DNA of 18,231 bases from the NCBI GenBank assembly GCA_023227945.1, contig JALOCC010000038.1, forward strand, positions 1-18,231. The letters run 5' to 3'. Of this stretch, positions 1 through 6,128 are shown piece by piece. Position 1 is the first letter of the stretch, and each line of letters starts with the position of its first letter. The position numbers and the translations under genes are program-made. The notes beneath the pieces are model-generated. The model had not been told where the DNA came from, did not search any database, and saw nothing but the letters and a program-made list of their open reading frames with translations. The stretch comes from Candidatus Omnitrophota bacterium (lineage in GTDB: Bacteria > Omnitrophota > Gorgyraeia > Duberdicusellales > 4484-171).

Positions 1-828
1 TTACATGCCGCCCCTGGCGCACAAAATTGCGATTGGCATAGCGATTCAACCGGAAAAGCTCTTTTTTGGGAAAAAGAAAAGTTCCGCAAAGAAACATTGC
101 AGTTATGGGAAGAAATAGTAAGTAAAGTTAAGGAAGAGCCGGCATTAATCGGCTTCGACGTTATTAATGAACCGGTTCTTGATCAGAAGCCAACAAGTAT
201 TTTGACTAAATTCTACAAAGAGGCCATAGAATGCATTAAGGCAATAGATAAAAAACATACCATATTTCTTGAAGGAAGCCTCTGGGCTCAACGCATAGAT
301 TTTCTTCGTGACTTGATAGAAGAAAATGTTTCGATAAGTATTCATACTTATCAGCCGCTTGATTTTACGTTTAATTTTGTGCCTTTTTATAAGTTTCCCG
401 GAAAAATTAATAATGAACATTGGGACGCAGATAAGATGCGAAAATACCTTGAACCCTATTTCTTATTTTCTAAAGATAATAAAGTCCCCATCTTTGTAGG
501 GGAATTTGGCATAAATTGGAGAGGAGGGTTTTGGGGTGAACTCAATTGGCTGGAAGATATTTTGAAAGCATTTGACGATTTTGGATTTAACTATACCTAT
601 TGGACATATAAGGCAGTTTCCGGTTATGTATTTCCGGATGGATTATACCAGTATATACAAAACAGTAAATACATCCTAAGAGAAGGCCCGATTCACGGGT
701 GGGAAAATTATATAACCAACTTCCAAAAAGAAAAAAATAATATTTTAGATTTCTGGCAGACAAAAAATTTTACACCAAATAATGCAATTATTTCTAAATT
801 AAAGGAGCATTTCAAAAATGAAAACTGA
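1..828 (+). CDS. Glycoside hydrolase family 5 (cellulase-like), 5' end missing
   Basis: The frame is open from the first base of the window, so the gene begins upstream; the TTG at 97 is an internal codon, not the start. The visible 275 residues look like the core of a GH5 (cellulase-superfamily) TIM barrel that hydrolyses beta-glycosidic bonds by a retaining mechanism. The first residues contain LHAAPGAQN, a GH5 hallmark. The probable acid/base Glu lies in the motif INEP (codon 169-171), the catalytic-pocket His-Tyr in SIHTYQP (about 340-360), and the probable nucleophile Glu in FVGEFG (codon 502-504). Aromatic residues near the C-terminus (YWTYKAVSG) fit the substrate cleft. No C-terminal carbohydrate-binding module is seen. 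Whether it is secreted cannot be judged without the N-terminus. The stop overlaps the rpe start by 11 nt, so the two are probably co-transcribed. Exact substrate unknown. Confidence 0.88.
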   Translation, partial: LHAAPGAQNCDWHSDSTGKALFWEKEKFRKETLQLWEEIVSKVKEEPALIGFDVINEPVLDQKPTSILTKFYKEAIECIKAIDKKHTIFLEGSLWAQRIDFLRDLIEENVSISIHTYQPLDFTFNFVPFYKFPGKINNEHWDADKMRKYLEPYFLFSKDNKVPIFVGEFGINWRGGFWGELNWLEDILKAFDDFGFNYTYWTYKAVSGYVFPDGLYQYIQNSKYILREGPIHGWENYITNFQKEKNNILDFWQTKNFTPNNAIISKLKEHFKNEN

Positions 829-1462
829 GAAAAATGTAGTACCGGCAATCCTTACCGATAAAAAAGAAAAGTTACTCGATATGGTGGATAACTGTTCTCA
901 ATTTTGCAATTATGTTCAAATAGATATAATGGACGGCGTGTTTGTTCCTTCAAAAAGCATAAGCGTAGCTGACCTTAAAGGTGTGCGTTTTCCCGTAAAA
1001 AGTGAAGCGCATTTAATGGTTGCTAAACCCCTTGAGTGGATAGAAGCATTTAAAAATGCCGGTTCACACAGGATAATTTATCATTTTGAAATACCTAATG
1101 AGCACTTACGAATAATAGAGGCAATAAAAAAACTGAATCTCGAAGTAGGGCTTGCGATAAATCCCTCAACCAAGATAAAAGATTTTAGTTTTTTAGTTGA
1201 CAAACTGGACTCTGTGCTTTTTATGTCGGTTATACCCGGTTTTTATGGCTCGAAATTTATTCCCGAGGTATTGGATAAAATAAAAGAATTTAAAAAAATA
1301 TATCCCGGCAAATGCACAGGCATAGACGGAGGAGTAAAAGCTGAAAACACGTCAACCATTGCTCAAAGCGGCGTAGATTATGTATGTGTAGGAAGCGCTA
1401 TACTTAATGCCGCAAACCCAAAGAATGCCTATTTAGAAATAAAGGATTTATTAAATGAATAA
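818..1462 (+). CDS. rpe: Ribulose-phosphate 3-epimerase family protein (divergent)
   Basis: This is a 214-residue TIM barrel of the usual length for ribulose-phosphate 3-epimerase, which interconverts ribulose 5-phosphate and xylulose 5-phosphate in the pentose phosphate pathway. Visible family motifs are DIMDGVFVP (36-44), HLMV (65-68), GLAINP (111-116), VIPGFYGSKFI (138-148), IDGG (169-172) and VGSAI (191-195), the last two being the phosphate-binding region. Asp36, His65 and Asp170 occupy metal or acid/base positions. The family's first metal-ligand His (HxD) is Gln34 here, and the usual PSILS motif reads PAILT, so the protein is divergent and could have a shifted substrate. A good ribosome binding site, AAGGAG, lies about 11 nt before the ATG. 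It overlaps the genes on both sides, which supports one operon. Confidence 0.85.
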   Translation: MKTEKNVVPAILTDKKEKLLDMVDNCSQFCNYVQIDIMDGVFVPSKSISVADLKGVRFPVKSEAHLMVAKPLEWIEAFKNAGSHRIIYHFEIPNEHLRIIEAIKKLNLEVGLAINPSTKIKDFSFLVDKLDSVLFMSVIPGFYGSKFIPEVLDKIKEFKKIYPGKCTGIDGGVKAENTSTIAQSGVDYVCVGSAILNAANPKNAYLEIKDLLNE

Positions 1463-2249
1463 GCTTACCAAGATACTTGTATTTATCCTTGTAATATCTG
1501 CCCCCCTGGTCTTTTACAAATATTTTTACAAACCTAAAGCCAGGCCAGTAATAAAAAAGATTATCCCGGGCGAAGTTGTCAAAAAACCTAAAATCGCTTT
1601 AATCTTCGATGATTTAGGAGAAAACCCGAAGGATTTAAAAGAAATTCATTCCCTGGGCATACCGGTAACTGTCTCTGTAGTACCAGGGCTCAAATTTTCA
1701 AAAAGCATTGCGCAAACGTCTCAATTTTACGGATTTAGCGTCATGACCCATATGCCTCTTGAGCCGAAAGAAGCACAAAAGTACCGGACGAATAAATATA
1801 AATTTATAAGCAGTTCCCTGTCAAGAAGCGAACGTGCGGCTTTACTTCGTTATTATCTCAACTGCATACGCGTATCTATCGGAGTAAATAACCATATGGG
1901 CTCTGCAGCAACTGAAGATAGTAAATTAATGAAAGAAGTTATTCTTGCAGTTAAAAATAGCGGGCTATTTTTCGTTGACAGCCATACGTCTTTAAATTCT
2001 GTAGCTTGCGAAGTAGCAAGGAAAGAAAAGGTGCTTTGCGGCTATAATGAGGGGTTTTTTGACAGCGTAGACGATATAAATGTTATGCAGAACAAATTTT
2101 TAGAGCTAATTAAAAAAGCTAAAGAAAAAGGGAAAATAATTGTTATAGCCCACCCCAAAAAGAAAACTTTCCTTTTGCTTCATAAATTATTGCCTAAGGT
2201 TAAAAGCCAGGTGCAGTTTATCACTACAAAAGATTATTTTGGTTTATAA
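1455..2249 (+). CDS. Membrane-anchored divergent polysaccharide deacetylase (YibQ/DUF610 family)
   Basis: The 264-residue product begins with a hydrophobic segment (residues 7-23) behind a short basic start, which suggests a signal anchor with the domain in the periplasm. The remainder matches the divergent polysaccharide deacetylase family (YibQ type). It has an Asp-Asp pair in IALIFDDLG (D52, D53), a THMPLEP block with His99, NNHMGS with His147, and FVDSHTS with Asp175. These correspond to conserved metal or catalytic positions of the NodB-like fold. Members are thought to act on envelope polysaccharide or peptidoglycan, but the substrate is generally not established. It overlaps rpe by 8 nt, with a purine-rich ribosome site (AAAGGA) inside the end of rpe. 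Family assignment is good; the biochemical role is uncertain. Confidence 0.82.
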   Translation: MNKLTKILVFILVISAPLVFYKYFYKPKARPVIKKIIPGEVVKKPKIALIFDDLGENPKDLKEIHSLGIPVTVSVVPGLKFSKSIAQTSQFYGFSVMTHMPLEPKEAQKYRTNKYKFISSSLSRSERAALLRYYLNCIRVSIGVNNHMGSAATEDSKLMKEVILAVKNSGLFFVDSHTSLNSVACEVARKEKVLCGYNEGFFDSVDDINVMQNKFLELIKKAKEKGKIIVIAHPKKKTFLLLHKLLPKVKSQVQFITTKDYFGL

Positions 2250-2289
2250 AAGCTGGCCTTCCGTCAGCAATTTTATTTCCATTCAAAAT

Positions 2290-2814
2290 ATGAAAAAAGT
2301 ACTTTTACATATCTGTTGCGGAGTATGCGCATTTGCCTGTATTAATTATCTTAAAGAGGCAGGATTCTACGTAGAAGGATTCTTCTGCAATCCCAATATA
2401 ATGCCGAACGAAGAGTATATAAAAAGAAAAGACGCAGCAGAAAAAGTATGCGGAATAACTTCGGTAAAGCTAAACGCGCCCATCTATGCGCCTGGCAACT
2501 GGGATACTGTTTGTTCAATCTATTCAAATGAACCGGAAGGCGGCAGGCGCTGCGATTTATGCTACGAGTTTCGCCTTAAAGAAACTTTTCATAAGGCCAT
2601 GGAATTGGGTTTTGATTTTTTTACAACAACATTATCTGTAAGCCCGCATAAGAAAAGTAAGATAATTAATGAGATTGGTATAAAAATTGCACCGGCGTAT
2701 TTTATGGCCATAGATTTTAAGAAGAATGACGGCTTCAAAAAAACTATGGAATTTGCAAAAACAAACAATATCTATAGGCAGAATTATTGCGGATGCGCGT
2801 ATAGCATAAGATAA
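2290..2814 (+). CDS. queH: Epoxyqueuosine reductase QueH
   Basis: QueH performs the last step of queuosine synthesis, reducing epoxyqueuosine to queuosine in tRNA, and replaces the cobalamin-dependent QueG in many bacteria. The 174-residue product shows the diagnostic vicinal cysteines HICCGVC (C9, C10), a second pair in RRCDLC (C88, C91) and a C-terminal CGC (C167, C169). These match the cysteines that bind the Fe-S cluster and form the redox pair in this family. The block FTTTLSVSPHKK (111-122) is also typical. I chose ATG 2290 because family homology begins there; an in-frame TTG at 2239 would add 17 unrelated residues and overlap the upstream gene. No clear Shine-Dalgarno precedes 2290, so the start is less certain than the identity. 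No other queuosine gene is in the window. Confidence 0.9.
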   Translation: MKKVLLHICCGVCAFACINYLKEAGFYVEGFFCNPNIMPNEEYIKRKDAAEKVCGITSVKLNAPIYAPGNWDTVCSIYSNEPEGGRRCDLCYEFRLKETFHKAMELGFDFFTTTLSVSPHKKSKIINEIGIKIAPAYFMAIDFKKNDGFKKTMEFAKTNNIYRQNYCGCAYSIR

Positions 2815-2880
2815 CAGGTGACAGAGGACAGAAGGGAAGAAATAAAAATATTCTGTACTCTGTTTTCTGTACTCTGTAAA
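2815..2880. repeat. Inverted heptad repeat array A
   Basis: Immediately after the queH stop, CAG triplets recur at 2815, 2822 and 2829, exactly 7 nt apart. After a short A-rich spacer, CTGT recurs at 2853, 2860, 2867 and 2874, again 7 nt apart. The second array is the inverted counterpart of the first, so the two can fold on each other. The array runs almost directly into the hairpin at 2882-2902. It resembles the short tandemly repeated heptamers known from cyanobacteria in period only; no relation is claimed. Confidence 0.85.
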
Positions 2881-2881
2881 C

Positions 2882-2902
2882 TAACCGAGTGAAACGAGGT
2901 TA
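2882..2902 (+). promoter_or_regulatory. Hairpin containing the Shine-Dalgarno of the 2906 gene (copy 1)
   Basis: Arms TAACC (2882-2886) and GGTTA (2898-2902) enclose opposed GA and GA dinucleotides, then GT/AC pairs closing a GAA loop (2891-2893). The GAGG ribosome site (2896-2899) lies in the 3' arm, 6 nt before the ATG. Folding would hide it. A near-identical copy lies before fmt at 13993-14013; the inner pair is T-A here and C-G there, a compensated change. A regulatory role is inference. Confidence 0.6.
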
Positions 2903-2905
2903 AGC

Positions 2906-3817
2906 ATGGCTGAACCGTATTATTCGTTTAATAGATACTTGAGAGAAAAATTCGGCGAAAGAGTACAACGCATAAGCATAGACGCGGGGTTTAGTTGCCC
3001 TAATTGTGATGGCCGAATAAGTAAAGACGGATGTATTTATTGCGACAATAAGGGTTTTAGCATCTATGCCGGAAAAGCCAAAGACATTAAAACACAAATA
3101 ACCGAATCAATAGAATATTATAAGAAAAAATCTGGCATTAAAAAATTTATTGCATATTTTCAAGCGTTTAGCAGTACTTACGCGGATATCAAATCTTTAA
3201 AGGAAAAATACGATACTATACGGCAGTTTCCTGAAATTATTGGGCTTTTCATTTCTACACGTCCAGATTGTATCGATGAAGAAAAGTTAGAACTAATTGC
3301 CGCTTATAAAAAAGATTATCTGGTTTGGATAGAATATGGCCTTCAAACCACCCATAACCATGCGCTACAAACTTTAAACCGAAATCATACCTATGAAGAT
3401 TTTACTAATGCTGTTGCACTTACAAGAAAGTATGGCATAAACGTGGGGGTTCATTTGATTTTAGGATTACCCTGGTTAACACATGAAGATACAATGCAAG
3501 ATGCCGTTTTACTGTCAAAACTGGATATCCAGGGAATAAAATTGCACGTTTTACACATTTTTAAAGATACGAAATTGTGTGAAATGCATAAAGAGAAACA
3601 AATAAGTCTTGTAACCCGGGAAGAATACGTAAAAATGGTGTGTGATTTTCTTGAACGCATCCCGGATAATATGGTAATATTACGTTTAATTTCCAGCAGT
3701 AATCCTAAATTGCTGGTTGCACCATTATGGATGAATGATAAAAATTCTGTGATTGAAAGTATTAAAAATGAATTCATAACCCGGAAAACTAAACAAGGAT
3801 ATTACGCAAAACATTAA
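2906..3817 (+). CDS. Radical SAM protein, YhcC / TIGR01212 family
   Basis: The 303-residue product begins YYSFNRYLREKFGERVQRIS and continues IDAGFSCPNCDGRISKDGCIYC, the signature of the YhcC family of radical SAM enzymes. The cluster cysteines follow the family's unusual C-x11-C-x2-C spacing (C31, C43, C46); an additional Cys34 stands where most members have Arg. Later blocks ISTRPDC (about 116-122), WIEYGLQT (about 140-147), GVHLILGLPW (about 180-189) and KLHVLHIFKDTKL fit the radical SAM barrel and the family-specific tail. The family's reaction has not been established, so none is assigned. The start at 2906 is supported by GAGG 6 nt upstream, inside a hairpin. It is separated from queH by a repeat-rich gap and followed 6 nt later by dtd. 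Confidence 0.87.
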   Translation: MAEPYYSFNRYLREKFGERVQRISIDAGFSCPNCDGRISKDGCIYCDNKGFSIYAGKAKDIKTQITESIEYYKKKSGIKKFIAYFQAFSSTYADIKSLKEKYDTIRQFPEIIGLFISTRPDCIDEEKLELIAAYKKDYLVWIEYGLQTTHNHALQTLNRNHTYEDFTNAVALTRKYGINVGVHLILGLPWLTHEDTMQDAVLLSKLDIQGIKLHVLHIFKDTKLCEMHKEKQISLVTREEYVKMVCDFLERIPDNMVILRLISSSNPKLLVAPLWMNDKNSVIESIKNEFITRKTKQGYYAKH

Positions 3818-3823
3818 AAAAAT

Positions 3824-4267
3824 ATGAAAGCCGTAATTTTACGCGTCGCAAAAGCCAGCTTAAGTATTCCTAATGAGACCAAGGAATCTATTTCCATAGG
3901 TAGGGGGCTTGTGATTTTTGTGGGAATAGATAAGAAAGATAATGATGCTACGCTTGAAGACTTTGCGGAAAAAGTTACAAATTTAAGAATTTTCGATGAC
4001 GAAAATGGAAAACTTGATTTTTCGCTCAAAGATAAAAATTATGAAATTTTATGCGTGCCGAATTTTACTCTTTGTGCTAATATTAACAAAGGGAGAAGGC
4101 CTTCATTCGAAAACGTAATGCCACAGGATGCAGCCAGAAAATTATTTGAAAATTTAATTATTCTTCTGGGAGCGCGGGGATTATCGGTAAAATCAGGGAA
4201 ATTTGGCAAAACCATGGTTATAAATACTGAATGCATCGGGCCGGTTAATCTCGTTGTAGAAATCTAA
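3824..4267 (+). CDS. dtd: D-aminoacyl-tRNA deacylase (divergent)
   Basis: Dtd hydrolyses D-aminoacyl-tRNAs, and Gly-tRNA(Ala), to protect translation. The 147-residue protein has the normal family length and recognisable blocks: RVAKASLSI (7-15), ISIGRGLVIFVGI (23-35), LRIFDDENGK (54-63), KGRRPSF (89-95) and the cross-subunit Gly-Pro pair in IGPVNL (G139, P140), whose cis geometry rejects L-amino acids. The usual SQFTL active-site motif reads PNFTL here (79-83), and the typical NxGPVT ends in Asn, so two normally conserved positions differ. Fold and family are clear; whether activity is normal cannot be told. It starts 6 nt after the radical SAM gene without a clear ribosome site, so it may depend on translation of its neighbour. 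Confidence 0.88.
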   Translation: MKAVILRVAKASLSIPNETKESISIGRGLVIFVGIDKKDNDATLEDFAEKVTNLRIFDDENGKLDFSLKDKNYEILCVPNFTLCANINKGRRPSFENVMPQDAARKLFENLIILLGARGLSVKSGKFGKTMVINTECIGPVNLVVEI

Positions 4268-4274
4268 TATTTCT

Positions 4275-4838
4275 ATGTTTAAAAATCGCACCTTATTAGT
4301 TTGTTTAATAATTTCGATATCTTTGCATGTTTTTCTGTTTACGTATTTTTCTTTTTACATTAAAACCTCCAATACTCCTTTTATACTTTCGTGGCCGGCA
4401 ATATTAACCCAAGAAGACCTTTTAATTACGGATAAACCGTTTAAATTCGACACCGCAATAAATTTTGCACGGACATCAAGTATTGATAAATCTTATTTTT
4501 TGCCCACCCTGGAAAAGCCTTTGTTTGAAGTTAAAAAAGAACGCTCTTTACAAAACGTACAGAAATTGCCCGAAAGCCGCTCAATAGGTACCTATAATCT
4601 TAAGGAAACTGATTATCTATACCTCTGGGAAAAACCCAAGAGTTTTATCGACTGGGATAAAGAAACAATACAATACAAAGCATTTATCTCTCCATACGGA
4701 AAGGTTATCCTATCGTTTCCAACGAAGCTCCCTGTCAACTCTACCGGCAATATGTCATCTCAGGATTATATGAGACAGGCTGCATTGTTTTTGAAGAATA
4801 AATTTCTCTGGACAAAGATAGAGGCAGTGGTAAGATAA
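4275..4838 (+). CDS. Hypothetical membrane-anchored protein
   Basis: I do not recognise this 187-residue product. It has a short basic start and one strongly hydrophobic segment (residues 7-29, containing LIISISLHVFLFTYFSF), then a polar region with no cysteines to the end. This fits a single membrane anchor with the remainder outside the cytoplasm. The N-terminus recalls the anchors of TonB-like proteins, and the C-terminal part (about 130-187) carries an SPYGKVILSFP stretch that could be a small beta-rich domain. Neither is enough for an assignment. It begins 7 nt after dtd and ends 2 nt before the next gene, so it is part of the same operon. Codon use looks like its neighbours, and the tight spacing supports a real gene. 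Confidence 0.72.
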   Translation: MFKNRTLLVCLIISISLHVFLFTYFSFYIKTSNTPFILSWPAILTQEDLLITDKPFKFDTAINFARTSSIDKSYFLPTLEKPLFEVKKERSLQNVQKLPESRSIGTYNLKETDYLYLWEKPKSFIDWDKETIQYKAFISPYGKVILSFPTKLPVNSTGNMSSQDYMRQAALFLKNKFLWTKIEAVVR

Positions 4839-4840
4839 AT

Positions 4841-5056
4841 ATGAAAATAGAGTTATCGGTTTTTTTGGCAATAATATCCAGTGTTTTGATCGTTGGTGTC
4901 ATGGTTATTGAGCTTATTGAAGAAAGAAAAAAAACCATGGCGAGAAAAGATACGCACCTTAGAAAAGAAAAGTGCGAAGTGTGCACTTCGCTATATTTTA
5001 TCTCATCGGCATTAAAATATTGGCGTTGCCCATATTGTAACAGCTTAAACAAATAA
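4841..5056 (+). CDS. Small membrane-anchored zinc-ribbon protein
   Basis: This 71-residue product has an N-terminal hydrophobic helix (about residues 5-27, IELSVFLAIISSVLIVGVMV and onward), a charged linker rich in Glu, Arg and Lys (28-45), and a C-terminal pair of CxxC knuckles (CEVC, CPYC) about 17 residues apart, a likely single zinc ribbon. The linker and ribbon probably face the cytoplasm, which is an inference from the charge distribution. No function is assigned. The 2-nt and 1-nt gaps to its neighbours indicate translational coupling with the hypothetical protein before it and the winged-helix protein after it. Confidence 0.7.
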   Translation: MKIELSVFLAIISSVLIVGVMVIELIEERKKTMARKDTHLRKEKCEVCTSLYFISSALKYWRCPYCNSLNK

Positions 5057-5057
5057 A

Positions 5058-5264
5058 ATGATTACCGAAATTGGAATAGGAGCTGGCGAAATCTGGCATT
5101 TCCTTGATAAACACGGGGAAGTGACCCTAACTAGCCTTTTTAACGGTATAGAAAAACCTAAAGAACTTATATTAATGAGCTTGGGTTGGCTTGCCAGAGA
5201 AGGGCATGTGCTTGTCCGGTTTGAAAATAACGAGTATAGAATGACTTTGCGTAAAGGCTCTTAA
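5058..5264 (+). CDS. Winged helix-turn-helix protein, DUF2582 type
   Basis: The 68-residue product reads as one small winged-helix domain of the DUF2582 type. It has IGIGAGEIWHFLDKHGEVTLTS in the first two helices, a central ELILMSLGWLAREGH recognition-helix region, and a short beta wing ending in EYRMTL. The GWLARE motif is characteristic of the family. Such proteins are expected to bind nucleic acid, but targets are not known. It starts 1 nt after the zinc-ribbon gene and ends 16 nt before the pilus-like gene, so it may regulate or accompany that small cluster. Identification rests on motif recall, with moderate to good certainty. Confidence 0.78.
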   Translation: MITEIGIGAGEIWHFLDKHGEVTLTSLFNGIEKPKELILMSLGWLAREGHVLVRFENNEYRMTLRKGS

Positions 5265-5280
5265 TCAAAAGGAGAACGCA

Positions 5281-5649
5281 ATGAAAAAAGGTATAGTTTT
5301 AATAACTGTCTCAGGGATAATGCTTGTTGTTACTATTTTGGCTGTAGTTGCATTAAATTTGATGACGGCTGAGTCACGGACAGCAGAGCATAAACTTAGA
5401 AGAATACGGGGTTACTTTGCCGCACAAGGAGCAATAGTGCATGCCTTGGAAAGGCTAAGAAGAGAGGGTACCGCCAATGCAACAATAACCGCCATCAATG
5501 GTGACCATCCAATTTTTACCGGTCAAGACCCCACAGGCGCCACGCAATACTCTATAACTACAGATATAAATGTTGTAGCCAGGGGTACTGGTAACTGCGC
5601 TTCCACAAGCCCTTCGCCGTTTTGTGTTAGTGCCACTGCCCCTTATTAA
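5281..5649 (+). CDS. Type IV pilus assembly protein PilX-like, short
   Basis: This 122-residue product starts MKKGIVLITVSGIMLVVTIL, a long hydrophobic N-terminal helix (about 4-28). A charged amphipathic stretch with RTAEHKLRRIRGYFAAQGAIVHALERLRREG (written here with its repeated Arg and Ala pattern) follows. This arrangement is typical of PilX N-terminal domains and minor pilin-like proteins, in which the helix anchors and packs into a type II secretion or type IV pilus fibre. The C-terminal half is short and includes two cysteines (CASTSPSPFC) that could form a disulfide. At 122 residues it is shorter than most PilX proteins, which might reflect truncation or a minimal minor pilin. A strong ribosome site, AAAAGGAG, lies 6 nt before the ATG, the best in the window, so it may be made at higher level than its neighbours. 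Confidence 0.65.
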   Translation: MKKGIVLITVSGIMLVVTILAVVALNLMTAESRTAEHKLRRIRGYFAAQGAIVHALERLRREGTANATITAINGDHPIFTGQDPTGATQYSITTDINVVARGTGNCASTSPSPFCVSATAPY

Positions 5650-5678
5650 AATCTTGGCATTAATCTTTCCTGCCTTTC

Positions 5679-5704
5679 TTGACAGAAAAGGGTTTCTCTG
5701 TCAA
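5679..5704 (+). terminator. Hairpin after the PilX-like gene, possible terminator
   Basis: TTGACAGA (5679-5686) and TCTGTCAA (5697-5704) form a perfect 8-bp stem with a 10-nt loop, 30 nt after the stop at 5649. The following AAATATTTATT is AT-rich but not a clean T-run, so it may be only a weak or factor-aided terminator. The same bases contain a TTGACA hexamer that could instead be a -35 element, with CAAAAT 17 nt downstream; this is less convincing. Confidence 0.4.
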
Positions 5705-5772
5705 AATATTTATTAAACTGTTAATTTCTATAAATTTTCTGATTTCGATTGAGATTTAGAAATTTGTCGAAA

Positions 5773-5801
5773 TTGATGGAAATTTATTGTATCTCTTTAC
5801 T
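5773..5801 (+). promoter_or_regulatory. Possible sigma-70-type promoter for the tRNA region
   Basis: TTGATG (5773-5778) and TTTACT (5796-5801) are separated by 17 nt, each matching 4 of 6 consensus positions. The predicted start near 5808 is a few bases before the tRNA-like sequence at 5814. Upstream DNA (5705-5772) is strongly AT-rich and has a 7-nt inverted repeat, ATTTCGA (5742-5748) and TCGAAAT (5767-5773). Apart from these and the hairpin at 5679, the 5650-5812 gap shows nothing else I can support. Confidence 0.35.
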
Positions 5802-5813
5802 TTCTATTTTTTC

Positions 5814-5867
5814 GGGCCTGTAGCTCAGTTGGGAGAGCACTTCGTTCGCAACGAAGGGGTCAGGCCC
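5814..5867 (+). pseudogene. tRNA-Ala-like sequence lacking the T arm
   Basis: The sequence folds like a tRNA with one arm missing. The acceptor arms are GGGCCTG (5814-5820) and CAGGCCC (5861-5867), the D stem GCTC/GAGC (5823-5838), and the anticodon stem CTTCG/CGAAG (5840-5856) with loop TTCGCAA, anticodon CGC (5847-5849). After the variable bases GGGT the acceptor strand follows at once, with no T stem or TTCGAAT loop. The third acceptor pair is G-C rather than the G-U needed for alanyl-tRNA synthetase recognition. The stem can extend by one pair (C5813-G5868) and is followed by CC and TTTTT (5871-5875), so it could act as a terminator-like hairpin. Most likely a decayed copy of the tRNA-Ala type found 17 nt downstream. 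Confidence 0.72.
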
Positions 5868-5884
5868 GCCTTTTTAAATCTTGC

Positions 5885-5957
5885 GGGCCGGTAGTTCAGT
5901 TGGGAGAACGCCTCGTTCGCAACGAGGAGGTCGGCGGTTCGAATCCGCTCCGGTCCA
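5885..5957 (+). tRNA. tRNA-Ala (anticodon CGC)
   Basis: This is a full cloverleaf. The acceptor is GGGCCGG (5885-5891) with CCGGTCC (5950-5956), the D stem GTTC/GAAC, the anticodon stem CCTCG/CGAGG with loop TTCGCAA (anticodon CGC at 5918-5920), the variable loop AGGTC, and the T stem GGCGG/CCGCT around TTCGAAT (5938-5944). The third acceptor pair is G5887-U5954, the alanine identity element, and the discriminator is A5957. The 3' CCA is not encoded; TTTTT follows directly (5958-5962) and may help end transcription. It reads the GCG alanine codon. Confidence 0.95.
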
Positions 5958-5966
5958 TTTTTATAT

Positions 5967-6125
5967 TTTGGTGGCGGGCAACTCTCCTCAGGTCCATATT
6001 CTTGCTTCTATGTTACGTTTGTCAGCTTAAAGGCCTGTGGCAGTTTGGTGGCAATCGTTGGATGCACTACAAAGAAGGTTTCGACTTCGTCGAAGAGTAC
6101 ATACAACTTTCTTCAGGTCCATATT
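5967..6125. repeat. Paired segments with identical ends, tRNA-end-like
   Basis: Two segments begin TTTGGTGGC (5967-5975 and 6044-6052) and end CAGGTCCATATT (5989-6000 and 6114-6125). They differ in length (34 and 82 nt) and in the middle. The end sequence CAGGTCCA is what an intact 3' acceptor end would be for the tRNA-like sequence at 5814, with the G-U identity pair. The longer copy holds a hairpin, TTCGAC-TTC-GTCGAA (6080-6094). The rest of the 5958-6128 stretch shows no gene; open frames across it run through the tRNA and match no protein I know. Confidence 0.5.
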
Positions 6126-6128
6126 AAA

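Noticed and set aside
145..420. Minus-strand open frames throughout the window, such as this one
   Set aside because: All lie opposite well-supported + strand genes and show no recognisable motifs or ribosome sites, so they are shadows of coding sequence.
2239..2289. TTG at 2239 as the queH start
   Set aside because: The additional 17 residues have no family counterpart and would overlap the deacetylase gene; ATG 2290 begins exactly at the conserved N-terminus.
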